DNA of 34,016 bases, taken from Symploca sp. SIO2C1. Its GTDB lineage: Bacteria > Cyanobacteriota > Cyanobacteriia > Cyanobacteriales > Coleofasciculaceae. The notes beneath the pieces are model-generated. The model was not told where the DNA came from and did not search any database. It saw nothing but the letters and a program-made list of their open reading frames with translations. Positions 25,433 through 33,643 of the stretch are shown here, one piece after another (within the stretch, counting starts at the first letter, position 1; each line of letters begins with the position of its first letter). The DNA lies in the NCBI GenBank assembly GCA_010692635.1, contig JAAHGL010000068.1, positions 1 to 34,016 of the forward strand. The letters are read 5' to 3'. Position numbers and translations under genes: made by a program.

Positions 25433-25805
25433 AGCTAGAGGGGGTCAAACCCCAGCCAATTCGCCAACAACATCTTTGAACTCTGGGTGGGTCTGGAAGC
25501 TAACCGTTAAGCTACCTCTAGCTTAAGTTGACACCGATGAGCATTTGGGCGACAATTTAAGTACATAGACCCAAGTAAGCCCATCTAAATCCTTCGCCCA
25601 GTCCCCGGAAGCTGGGAGTATTTCTCAGGATGAGAACATATCAGTTTAAAGACTCCATGAAAATTATACTACTAGAGTCAACAAAAAGAAATATTATTAT
25701 AATAACAATACAACAAAATGGAAAGGGTAAACCAATGTGTTAATTTGCTAGCGAATTGGTTCATGAAGCTACACTCCCTCCACCCCAACTGACATCTATT
25801 TTTTC

Positions 25806-27179
25806 CTATTTGTGACCAGCCACAAACGTTACACTCAGTTTAACTGTCACCAAAACATACCAAAACCATAGTAAATAGGGTCTTAAAAATTGACTTTCTG
25901 AAAGGTTCACCTGAAATGCATAAGCTATTATAATTAGAGGTATTGCTGCCTCATAACCTCTGATCTTAAGTAAATACCAAATTGCTTGAATTAAGGTCAC
26001 CAAGAACGAAAGCAAAAATATTACCAACCCAATCAAACCTAAATCTACGGTTACATCAAAGAATCCGTTATGAGCGTGAGGTGGCATCCAGTTACCAGTA
26101 ATCCACTTAGCTGCTGGATTTCCGGCTTCTCGCCAATTTTGCCAGAAAGCATAGGAACCATGACCTAACCACAAATGTTTTTGAACTGTAGGCAAAATGT
26201 CTGACCAGATGTCTGTTCGACCAGTCAAAGTCATATCTTCTCCAGCAGCACCTAAAATTCGTTCGACGTTAGCCACTATCAAAATATTGATCAAGATAGT
26301 TATTAACAGCAAAGACATAGTTACAATAACTGCATATCGAAATCTTAATTTTTTTAAAAAGTTGGTCAATAACGTTAGAGTAAATAATGTAATGAATAGA
26401 AACAAACCTCCCGTAGATTTGGCTTGAGGTATTAGTATAAACGAAATAGCGACTATACCCCAAGAAAGCCAACGCTGTTTTGATGAATTATTGGCTCGTA
26501 AAAACCACAGTACAGTGGCGACAGCCATGAGAGTGCCTAGCTGATTTTTGGAAGGTAAGACACCTGCTAAGCCTCCTGCAGGGTTTGCGGAAGATAAGTT
26601 GGTTCTCTTACGTATAACATTGCTCATCAAAGCGATGATTGCCATACTCCACATCGGAATATGAAATAATTCTTGATCTTCATATTGCCCCACCAGGTAA
26701 GTGGCGACTATATTTATACATCCTAATATTATTACAGCTTTTAAGGTTATGAATGGGCTTGATGACCAGCTAACAGACATAAGTGACATTATTAGTAACC
26801 CCCAAAAAAATGGGTTGCCCACAACAGATAATCGTAAGATATTGATGAATTTTTGATTAATAAAAATTTTTATTCTTAAAAAAAGAACAACTATTATAAA
26901 AACATAAATAATAAGCTGAAGATTAGTTAAAACATAATTGTATGGAGGCCTAATTAAGAAATAAGGATGCCAATGAAAAAAAGGAGTAATTCTCAATCCT
27001 GCTAAACAGCACAAGACAAAAATTAAAAATACTTTTTCTAAAATAAGAGCAATTTTTTTATTTTTGTTAGCATAAATTACTACCAATAGACCATAGCTAG
27101 CAAAGGTCAATAATATAAAAAGAAGAAATATGCGATTTTCTCGTATAGTTCCTATAAGGTCTACTAAGAGACTTTTCAT
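25806..27179 (-). CDS. O-antigen ligase/polymerase family membrane protein (Wzy/WaaL-like)
   Basis: The product has 457 residues from ATG 27179, with about eleven hydrophobic segments across the whole length. The family's large periplasmic loop is marked by SKNQLG (210-215), TGRTDIW (319-325), GHGSYAFW (339-346) and HAHNGFFDVTVDLGLIG (368-384), which is the standard Wzy_C order. Such proteins join lipid-linked repeat units in the periplasm, or ligate a glycan to lipid A. Polymerase is favoured because the locus builds a polyprenyl-linked glycan and has a flippase gene next door. It is separated from that ABC gene by the palindrome-rich gap, so joint transcription is uncertain. Confidence 0.85.
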   Translation of the reverse strand: MKSLLVDLIGTIRENRIFLLFILLTFASYGLLVVIYANKNKKIALILEKVFLIFVLCCLAGLRITPFFHWHPYFLIRPPYNYVLTNLQLIIYVFIIVVLFLRIKIFINQKFINILRLSVVGNPFFWGLLIMSLMSVSWSSSPFITLKAVIILGCINIVATYLVGQYEDQELFHIPMWSMAIIALMSNVIRKRTNLSSANPAGGLAGVLPSKNQLGTLMAVATVLWFLRANNSSKQRWLSWGIVAISFILIPQAKSTGGLFLFITLFTLTLLTNFLKKLRFRYAVIVTMSLLLITILINILIVANVERILGAAGEDMTLTGRTDIWSDILPTVQKHLWLGHGSYAFWQNWREAGNPAAKWITGNWMPPHAHNGFFDVTVDLGLIGLVIFLLSFLVTLIQAIWYLLKIRGYEAAIPLIIIAYAFQVNLSESQFLRPYLLWFWYVLVTVKLSVTFVAGHK

Positions 27180-27333
27180 AATTTTATGAGTTGATTAGTT
27201 GATACCTAAGACACTCCTTGCTAATGAAGTAGTCTAGGAGTGCACCATCTTTTTCAGAGAGGTCTATTCATTCTCCTTCATTTAACAATTGATTTGCCTT
27301 GCTTCCCCTACTCTCCTAGCTCCAGAGATATTT

Positions 27334-29127
27334 CTACAACCCATACAGCAGAATAATCAGCGGCGGAATAATCAACGCCATCAGCATGCTTAAGGGAGCG
27401 CCAACTCGAGCAAAATCCAAGAACCTGTATCCTCCTGGCCCGTAAACCATGGTGTTAGTTTGATAACCAATTGGGGTCATAAAGCTATTAGAGGCGGCAA
27501 ACGTTACCACAAACATAAATGCTAGAGGATTGAAGTCTAGTCTAGTAGCTACCTCCACCGCCACTGGCAACAGTAATACTACCGAAGCATTATTAGAAAG
27601 CACCTCAGTAATCAAAACAGTAGCAACATAGAAGATAGTCAAGAGCCAATAGCCAGAAAGATTCTCTCCCAGTGCTACTAACCCTTGAGCCAACCACTCT
27701 GTTGTTCCTGAATTGCGCATCGCTATCCCCAAGGGAATCAATCCAGCCAACAGGAAAATAATATCCCAGCGCACAGCTTCGTACAGTTCCCCTGGCTTGA
27801 GACAGCCAGTCAAAACCATCAATACCACTCCCAGCAAGGCACTCACCAGAATTGGTAACAAGTTCAAGGCAGTTGCTAAGACGACTGCCAAGCCAATTCC
27901 TATCGCAATCCCAGCTTTATCCCGCCGCAGTGTTTCCAAATCCCGTTGTCCAATCATTAGTAAATCGCGACTCGTTTGCAGTCCCACAAAACTTTGATTG
28001 GGTCCTTGAATCAATAGGACATCACCAAAACGTAACGGCACTCCACCTAGTCGTTCTCTTACCAGTTCCTGTCCTCGCCGAATTGCCAATACTGTAGCAT
28101 TGTAGCGTTGCCGAAATCGCATATCTTTCAGAGTAGAGCCAATCAAATTTGAGTTAGCGAGGATCAATACTTCCCCAATACGCTCTTCCCCAGAACTCAA
28201 TTCTTTTTCTATAGATTGCTGTCCAAACTTAACATCTGCTAACATATCAATCCCTCTTTCATCTTTAATGTTGAGCAGACATTCTCGACTTCCTCGCACA
28301 ATTAAAATATCCCCTGCTAGCAATACCTTATCTCCCAAAGGTTGAGGAAAACGGTTGCCGTTATGGATCAGTTCCAACACGTCCACATCGAACTTCCTCT
28401 GTAATTGACTTTCTTGGAGAGTTTGTCCGATTAGTGTCGAGCCTGGTTTAATTACCATTTCACTGACATAGTCTTTAAGGTTATAGTCTTGATCAATAGC
28501 ATTACTGTTTGCACCTTTGCGATTGGGCAACAGTCGTGGAGCAACTAAAGCCAGATATGCTAAACCTACAGCGAAAGTTATTAACCCTAATTTGGTGAAT
28601 TGAAATAAGCTAAACGCTCCATAGCCCAACTTTTCTGACAAACCACTAGCCAAGACATTAGTAGAAGTACCAATTACGGTAATCATGCCCCCCAAAATCG
28701 TGATAAAGGATAAGGGCATTAGTAGCTTAGATGGAGAAATTTTTTGTTTGGAGCACCAATCTTCCACAACTGGTAGGAAGACAGCCACAACAGCAGTGTT
28801 ATTGATAAAGCCAGTAATCGGACCAGCAATCATCCCCATAGTAAAAATCTGCTGAGTTGAACGTTTGCCTCCCCACTTCAATAGAAGCTCATTAACTATT
28901 TGCAGTGCTCCTGTACGAGCAATCCCTGCACTGAGGATAAACATCGCCATTACTGTAATGGTAGCGGAGTTCCCAAAACCAGAGATTCCTTCTTCTGGGC
29001 TAACTAATCCCAGAACCATGAGCGCTACCATCACCGCGATCGCGGTAATATCAACGGGGAACCATTCAAAAACGAAGCAGATTAGAGTCAAAACGACAAT
29101 GCTGAGGGTAAGAAAAATAGTATTCAT
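27334..29127 (-). CDS. SLC13/DASS-type anion:sodium symporter with two TrkA-C domains (sulfate transporter candidate)
   Basis: The product has 597 residues from ATG 29127. The membrane half 1 (1-200) contains FINNTAVVAVFLP (108-119) and the signature GTSTNVLASG (153-162). Two RCK_C/TrkA-C-like regulatory domains follow (about 220-290 and 312-390, each with a G..L.GD-L-V-G or G.PL.FGDVLL.QG ending). The membrane half 2 (405-597) contains a second SNNASVVLLLPVAVE motif and ends in GYQTNTMVYGPGG. Relatives with this layout include the sulfate/sodium symporters of algae (SAC1/SLT type) and cyanobacteria. The adjacent PAPS synthesis genes make sulfate the most likely substrate. Other family substrates (dicarboxylate, phosphate) cannot be excluded. 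A small inverted-repeat element sits directly against its start codon. Confidence 0.85.
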   Translation of the reverse strand: MNTIFLTLSIVVLTLICFVFEWFPVDITAIAVMVALMVLGLVSPEEGISGFGNSATITVMAMFILSAGIARTGALQIVNELLLKWGGKRSTQQIFTMGMIAGPITGFINNTAVVAVFLPVVEDWCSKQKISPSKLLMPLSFITILGGMITVIGTSTNVLASGLSEKLGYGAFSLFQFTKLGLITFAVGLAYLALVAPRLLPNRKGANSNAIDQDYNLKDYVSEMVIKPGSTLIGQTLQESQLQRKFDVDVLELIHNGNRFPQPLGDKVLLAGDILIVRGSRECLLNIKDERGIDMLADVKFGQQSIEKELSSGEERIGEVLILANSNLIGSTLKDMRFRQRYNATVLAIRRGQELVRERLGGVPLRFGDVLLIQGPNQSFVGLQTSRDLLMIGQRDLETLRRDKAGIAIGIGLAVVLATALNLLPILVSALLGVVLMVLTGCLKPGELYEAVRWDIIFLLAGLIPLGIAMRNSGTTEWLAQGLVALGENLSGYWLLTIFYVATVLITEVLSNNASVVLLLPVAVEVATRLDFNPLAFMFVVTFAASNSFMTPIGYQTNTMVYGPGGYRFLDFARVGAPLSMLMALIIPPLIILLYGL

Positions 29128-29230
29128 AAGCTGTTATGCATTTAAATTGTGGATTAGTACTGACGCGGGAACGCGGAGATACGAGGCGCGGAGACGCGAG
29201 GACTAAGTGGTTTAAATGCGTCTTAGCTTA
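29127..29230. mobile_element. Small inverted-repeat element in the transporter gene's leader (family F)
   Basis: Ends TAAGCTGTTATGCATTTAAA (29127-29146) and TTTAAATGCGTCTTAGCTTA (29211-29230) pair at 16 of 20 positions. The core is a GC-rich repeat of GACGCGGA/GGAGACGCG units (about 29161-29201). The first base is shared with the A of the transporter's ATG, so any transcript of that gene beginning upstream would carry the element as its 5' leader. Confidence 0.6.
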
Positions 29231-29404
29231 AAGCAGAAGTTGTTTCTGAAGGCTTCATTTAAGGTTTTTTAAAAATCAGGGATTACTCTACTCTAGCCTT
29301 CCCGAATATTTAGTAAACTCTATCTTTGGCTCGGATTACTCGGTAAGCGACCATTGGTAACCAGTTAAGGTAAAAATGTATTGGTCAAGGGTTAGGGGAG
29401 GAGG

Positions 29405-29760
29405 GGGTGAGCGAAAAAAAGGGTGGGGAGATAGGGAGATGGGGAGATGGGGAAATGAGGAAACAAAGGAGAAATAATGATTTGAAAGGATACTTCACTA
29501 GAAATGCCTTCCCTAATTTGGGTTTGTTGCATAAGTGTGTAAGCTATGCCAGACTTGGCTTTCAATGATTTTTTTGACCAAGCCTTATGCAAGGTTTTTG
29601 TCTATAGAAGCTTATTTTCCTTGCACTTTCATGGGAAATCCCTGGGTAACCTTGGGGAATACAAGTGCTCAAAACGAGGATAAATGCTTAATTGGTTCTT
29701 ACTTGTTACTTTTTATTTGTTACTTGTTACTTATTCAGCAAGCCCTAATTTCGCTCACCC
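29405..29760. mobile_element. MITE, family B, copy 2, interrupted by a family A MITE
   Basis: Ends GGGTGAGCGAAA (29405-29416) and TTTCGCTCACCC (29749-29760). After removing the nested element and one copy of its target duplication, about 124 bases remain. These match the reverse complement of copy 1 at 9.3 kb, including the GGGGAGATGGGGA-type array, AACAAAGGAGAAATAATGATTTG and CCTTCCCTAATTTCGCTCACCC (last part 29509 onward, then 29752). Flanks are G-rich on both sides and no exact target duplication can be assigned. Confidence 0.8.
29520..29745. mobile_element. MITE, family A, copy 3, nested in family B
   Basis: A 226-bp element from GGGTTTGTTGCATAAGT to ACTTATTCAGCAAGCCC, with exact 6-bp direct repeats TAATTT at 29514-29519 and 29746-29751. 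The empty version of the target, CCCTAATTTCGCTCACCC, is present (reverse strand) in the family B copy at 9320-9337. It aligns nearly throughout with the reverse complement of copy 4 at 33425. Confidence 0.9.
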
Positions 29761-30077
29761 GGGGGGAGAGGAGCTGACAAGGGTAGGTTTTTTACTTTCG
29801 GGTTGGGATGCCTCCCTTCTCTGTTCTCTATCCCTATTTTCAAGCTAGTCCACACTTTGTTGTCTATAATGATCACTCATAATTTAAGTTTTCCCTTGTC
29901 ATTCCTCAGTATGAAGGTTTAGGCTGGTGCTAACTTAATCTAACTGAGAGGTCAGACACCATCCGAAGACTGCTCATATAAATCTTATGAGTAGAATTTT
30001 TCTCTGGAGTCACTGGATCTGCTGAGATGAGATAAGTCTTAAATTTGGACCCTATCATTATAAGGAGTAGAAAAAAA
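29761..30077. other. Upstream region of cysC
   Basis: About 317 bases without an accepted gene between the family B element and APS kinase. The sequence is ordinary in composition, with no long repeat. It presumably contains the promoter of the cysC-sat-cysQ set, but no confident -10/-35 pair or operator was recognised. Confidence 0.4.
30062..30067 (+). promoter_or_regulatory. Ribosome binding site AAGGAG that sets the cysC start at GTG 30078
   Basis: AAGGAG ends 10 bases before GTG 30078 and 16 before ATG 30084, while the in-frame TTG 30045 lies upstream of it. The spacing supports GTG 30078 as the start codon. Confidence 0.7.
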
Positions 30078-30638
30078 GTGACAATGCAGCAGCGTGGTGC
30101 AACAGTATGGTTCACGGGGTTAAGTGGTGCAGGCAAAACCACAATAACTCAGGCTTTGGCAGAAAATCTGCGATCGCAAGGATGCAAGCTGGAAATCTTA
30201 GATGGGGATATCGTGAGAGAGAACCTAACCAAAGGGTTGGGTTTTAGTAAAGCAGACCGAGATGAGAATATCCGCCGGATTGGCTTTGTGTCTCAGCTTT
30301 TGACCAAACATGGAGTAATTGTCTTGGTATCAGCTATCTCACCCTATCGTGAGATTCGTGAAGAAGTAAAAGAAAAAATTGGCGATTTTGTTGAAGTCTA
30401 TGTCAATGCTCCCTTAGCAGTTTGCGAAGGGCGAGATGTCAAAGGACTCTACAAACGAGCTCGCTCTGGAGAAATAAAGAGCTTCACTGGAATTGATGAT
30501 CCTTACGAGGCGCCCCTTAACCCCACAATTGAATGCCGAACTGATCAAGAAGAGTTGTCAGAAAGCGTGGCAAAAGTCGTCAATAAACTAGAGGAGTTAG
30601 GTTATTTATCTAAGACTCCAGTAGCACAACAAGTCTAA
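30078..30638 (+). CDS. cysC: Adenylylsulfate (APS) kinase
   Basis: The product has 186 residues from GTG 30078, chosen from the AAGGAG site. It phosphorylates APS to PAPS, the sulfate donor of sulfotransferases, in the cytosol. Walker A is WFTGLSGAGKTT (11-22); LDGDIVRENL (41-50), LGFSKADRDENIRRIG (54-69), VLVSAISPYREIRE (82-95, active-site Ser85), CEGRDVKGLYKRAR (116-129, substrate lid) and FTGIDDPYEAP (136-146) follow in the canonical order. It is stand-alone, not fused to ATP sulfurylase. It lies just ahead of sat and cysQ on the same strand. Where sulfate is reduced through PAPS it also feeds assimilation, but the four sulfotransferase genes here suggest a dedicated supply. Confidence 0.95.
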   Translation: MTMQQRGATVWFTGLSGAGKTTITQALAENLRSQGCKLEILDGDIVRENLTKGLGFSKADRDENIRRIGFVSQLLTKHGVIVLVSAISPYREIREEVKEKIGDFVEVYVNAPLAVCEGRDVKGLYKRARSGEIKSFTGIDDPYEAPLNPTIECRTDQEELSESVAKVVNKLEELGYLSKTPVAQQV

Positions 30639-30755
30639 AATAATTCAGGAACATCCTCATCATTGATTGGGCTGTAATGTAAGTGTCCAAATCCTGACCT
30701 ACATTAAAATTCTCCCAACCCAGTAGACCTGTAAAAGTTACTATCATTACCCTTT

Positions 30756-31943
30756 ATGCCAAGCATTGCTTTGAGTGAGCATTCCTATGGTATCGCCCCC
30801 CACGGCGGTCAACTGATTAACCGTATTGCCACTCCTGAACAGCGACAAGAATTCTTAAACAAAGCTAACTCCCTACCTAGGGTACAGCTGGATAAGCGAG
30901 CTACCTCAGATTTAGAAATGATCGCCATCGGTGGCTTTAGTCCCTTGACTGGCTTTATGGAGCAAGCCGACTACGAATCAGTAGTTGACAATATGCGTCT
31001 AGCTAATGGTTTGCCTTGGTCAATTCCCATAACCCTCTCAGTTGAAGAGGCTGTAGCCTCGCCGCTAAAGGAAGGTAGCTTAGTACGTCTAGATGACCCC
31101 AGCGGCAGTTTTATTGGTGTCTTAGAACTAACTCAGAAATATAGTTACGACAAAACTCGCGAGGCAGTTAAGGTTTACCGCACGGACGAGGAAAAGCACC
31201 CAGGAGTTAAAGTAGTCTATGACCAGGGAGCAATTAATCTAGCCGGTTCAGTATGGTTGCTACAGAGGGAACCCCATCCCCAGTTTCCCTCTTACCAAAT
31301 TGATCCAGCAGCATCTCGTGCCTTACTTAAAGAAAAGGGCTGGAAAACCATCGTTGGTTTCCAAACCCGCAATCCCATCCACAGGGCCCACGAATATATC
31401 ATCAAATGTGCCCTAGAAATTGTAGATGGTTTGTTCCTTCATCCTCTAGTTGGTGCAACTAAAAGCGACGATATCCCAGCTGAGGTGAGGATGCGCTGCT
31501 ATGAAATCATGAAGGATAACTATTTCCCCAAAGATCGGGTAATTCTAGCGATTAACCCGGCAGCCATGCGCTACGCTGGTCCGAGGGAGGCAATCTTTCA
31601 TGCTATAGTTCGTAAAAACTACGGCTGTACCCACTTTATTGTCGGACGAGATCATGCTGGTGTAGGAGACTATTATGGCACCTACGATGCTCAACACATC
31701 TTTAATGAGTTTGAGCCAGGAGAGTTGGGGATTACACCCCTGAAGTTTGAACACGCCTTTTTCTGTGAGGTTACCGAAACAATGGCAACCTCAAAAACCA
31801 GTCCCAGCACCCCCGAACAGAGGATTCACTTATCAGGAACCAAAGTAAGGGAAATGTTAAGGAGGGGTGAGCTGCCTCCACCCCAATTTTCTCGACCTTT
31901 AGTAGCAGCGGAATTGGCAAAGGCGATGAAGGATAAAAGCTAA
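30756..31943 (+). CDS. sat: Sulfate adenylyltransferase (ATP sulfurylase)
   Basis: The product has 395 residues from ATG 30756, the usual length of the single-domain cyanobacterial/archaeal form. It makes APS and pyrophosphate from sulfate and ATP. Catalytic elements: [14 protein letters not shown] (202-215; QxRN and HxxH), [17 protein letters not shown] (229-245), [20 protein letters not shown] (264-283), and [17 protein letters not shown] (297-313). There is no C-terminal APS kinase domain, which fits the separate cysC 118 bases upstream. No Shine-Dalgarno is seen before the ATG. Confidence 0.96.
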   Translation: MPSIALSEHSYGIAPHGGQLINRIATPEQRQEFLNKANSLPRVQLDKRATSDLEMIAIGGFSPLTGFMEQADYESVVDNMRLANGLPWSIPITLSVEEAVASPLKEGSLVRLDDPSGSFIGVLELTQKYSYDKTREAVKVYRTDEEKHPGVKVVYDQGAINLAGSVWLLQREPHPQFPSYQIDPAASRALLKEKGWKTIVGFQTRNPIHRAHEYIIKCALEIVDGLFLHPLVGATKSDDIPAEVRMRCYEIMKDNYFPKDRVILAINPAAMRYAGPREAIFHAIVRKNYGCTHFIVGRDHAGVGDYYGTYDAQHIFNEFEPGELGITPLKFEHAFFCEVTETMATSKTSPSTPEQRIHLSGTKVREMLRRGELPPPQFSRPLVAAELAKAMKDKS

Positions 31944-32417
31944 AACTTGGTTATTGGTTATTGGTTGTTGGTTATTTGTCTTTGCTAGGATAATTCCACA
32001 GTTCTCACAACCAATATCAAGCTTGCTATGGATGCTAAAAATACCCAAGTAGGCAGTCATAAATAAAGGCACATGGGGGGTGAGGTGAAAAAAGGTGTGG
32101 GAAAACTTTTTTGAGTAAAGAGTGAAGAAACTTTTGTCAAATCCTCTTCCCTTCTGCCTTCTGCCCTCTGCCTCCTGCCTTGTTTCTTAAGAGCCGCCCC
32201 ACGGGCGGCGCACCGCCCCCTACAAATGGAAGAAACACTCCCTTCTTCCCTCCTGACTCCTGACTCCTGTTTCTTGAAAGCAATTAGCAATTAGCAATTA
32301 GCCAGAGTGTTTCTTAAGAGCCACTGTAAATTTCCTTCACCCGCACATGGGTAGGTGAGACGCCTACCCTAGTAAAAATATTTGGGTATTTTTTTTATTT
32401 GGAGATAGTAATTCAAG
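31944..32417. repeat. Repeat-filled gap between sat and cysQ
   Basis: Contents in order: GGTTATT-type heptamers (about 31950-31976); a CTTCTGC/CCTCTGC array (about 32150-32180); 15-base direct repeats TGTTTCTTAAGAGCC at 32181-32195 and 32308-32322; the palindrome GCCGCCC-CAC-GGGCGGC (32193-32209); a CTCCTGA array and AGCAATT repeats (about 32250-32303); and a GGGTAGG...CCTACCC hairpin near 32348-32370. A GGAGA ribosome site precedes cysQ at about 32401. No gene seen. Confidence 0.7.
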
Positions 32418-33398
32418 ATGTCTTATGAATTAGAGAAAGCAGTTGCTATTGAAGCAGCTCTAAAAGCAGCTCAGTTGTGTGAGAAAGTCCGCCAAGAAAG
32501 AGTTCCTGAAAGTATAGAAAAGAGTGATAAAAGTCCTGTAACTGTTGCCGATTTTGGTTCTCAGGCACTAATTTGCCAAGCACTAGCCGCAGCATTTCCT
32601 GATGATCCAGTGGTGGGAGAGGAAGATTCCGCTGAACTTCGTGAACCATCCAAGGCTGCTCAGCTAGAGCAAGTAACTAGCTACGTGCAGGTTATAGCTG
32701 GTAATACTACCTCTGAAGAAGTCCTCAGTTGGATTGACCGGGGTAATGGTCAAACAGGTTCTCGCTATTGGACATTAGACCCCATTGATGGAACAAAGGG
32801 CTTTTTGCGCCAAGATCAATACGCAGTAGCTTTGGCTCTGGTAGAAGAAGGAGAGGTAAAAGTTGGGGTTTTGGCTTGTCCCGCCTTACCTGTAGATCTA
32901 AACCAACCAGAAAGGGAACGAGGTGTCTTGTTTGTAGCGGTGCGTGGCCAAGGGGCAACAATGGTACCAATTTCTGGTGGTGAACCCCGTCCGATTAAAG
33001 TAATTGAGCAGGGTGAGGCAAATCTCCGGTTTGTAGAGAGTGTGGAATCCGGTCATGGTGACCATTCCCGTCAGGAGGCGGTAGCTAAAGCGGTGGGAAT
33101 AACAACAGATTCTCTGCGGATGGACTCTCAAGCAAAGTATGGTGCTGTAGCATCCGGTCAAGCGGCTCTCTACCTGCGCCTACCATCGCCAAAAACTCCC
33201 GATTATCGCGAGAAAATTTGGGATCATGCCGCAGGTACAATTGTTGTAGAAGAGGCTGGTGGGCGAGTCACAGATATGTACGGTCAGGCATTGAATTTCT
33301 CCCTTGGTGCCAAACTTGTTGATAATCAAGGCGTAATCGTAAGCAATGGTGCTATTCACAAGACGGTTCTGGCAGCATTAAAGGAAACAGCTAACTAA
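32418..33398 (+). CDS. cysQ: 3'(2'),5'-bisphosphate nucleotidase (PAP phosphatase, CysQ/HAL2 type)
   Basis: The product has 326 residues from ATG 32418. It hydrolyses PAP, the by-product of every sulfotransferase reaction, to AMP and phosphate, and may also act on PAPS. It belongs to the Li-sensitive inositol-phosphatase-like superfamily. SDKSPVTVADFGSQA (36-50), the metal ligand Glu68/69 in VVGEEDSAEL (65-74), WTLDPIDGTKGFLR (118-131; Asp121, Asp124), and IWDHAAGTIVVEEAGGRVTD near residue 275 carry the metal and substrate site. At about 320 residues it is of the longer HAL2/SAL1 kind rather than the roughly 250-residue E. coli CysQ. It completes the PAPS cycle of the locus. Confidence 0.9.
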   Translation: MSYELEKAVAIEAALKAAQLCEKVRQERVPESIEKSDKSPVTVADFGSQALICQALAAAFPDDPVVGEEDSAELREPSKAAQLEQVTSYVQVIAGNTTSEEVLSWIDRGNGQTGSRYWTLDPIDGTKGFLRQDQYAVALALVEEGEVKVGVLACPALPVDLNQPERERGVLFVAVRGQGATMVPISGGEPRPIKVIEQGEANLRFVESVESGHGDHSRQEAVAKAVGITTDSLRMDSQAKYGAVASGQAALYLRLPSPKTPDYREKIWDHAAGTIVVEEAGGRVTDMYGQALNFSLGAKLVDNQGVIVSNGAIHKTVLAALKETAN

Positions 33399-33424
33399 AG
33401 CATCGATTAACCAAAACCTAACTA

Positions 33425-33643
33425 GGGCTTGCTGAATAAGTAACAAGTGAAAAGTAACAAGTAAGAAGGAATGAAGCATTTATCCTCGTGGGTGAGCACT
33501 TCCATTCCCCAAGGTTACTCAGGGATTTCCCATCAAAGTGCAAGGAAAATAAGCTTCTATAGACCATTTCCTTGCACAAGGCTTGGTCAAAAAATCATTG
33601 AAACCACAGTCTGGTATAGCTTCCACACTTATTCAGCAAACCC
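33425..33643. mobile_element. MITE, family A, copy 4
   Basis: A 219-bp element from GGGCTTGCTGAATAAGT to ACTTATTCAGCAAACCC. The flanking hexamers TAACTA (33419-33424) and TAACAA (33644-33649) agree at five of six positions. It holds AAGTAAC/AAGTGAA-type heptamers in its left arm. Its right end lies against the broken transposase gene. Confidence 0.85.

Larger units (their letters stand above)
25070..25805. other. 736-bp gene-free stretch dense in palindromes
   Basis: No coding frame was accepted. It holds the hairpin cluster at 25115-25264 and the long GC-rich inverted repeat at 25384-25432. A further stem is CCCAG/CTGGG around 25600. From about 25660 to 25720 the sequence is AT-rich. Function unknown; accumulated repeat debris is the simplest reading, but a structured RNA leader is not excluded. 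Confidence 0.5.

Noticed and set aside
25455-25660. A tRNA or riboswitch in the gap before the polymerase gene
   Set aside because: Short stems such as CCCAG/CTGGG exist, but no cloverleaf, no T-loop consensus and no recognised aptamer core could be found.
29392-29777. Small open frames on both strands around the nested MITEs
   Set aside because: They are translations of MITE and heptamer sequence with no recognisable protein features.
30045-30077. TTG 30045 as the cysC start
   Set aside because: It lies upstream of the AAGGAG ribosome site at 30062-30067 and would add residues absent from the family; GTG 30078 fits better.
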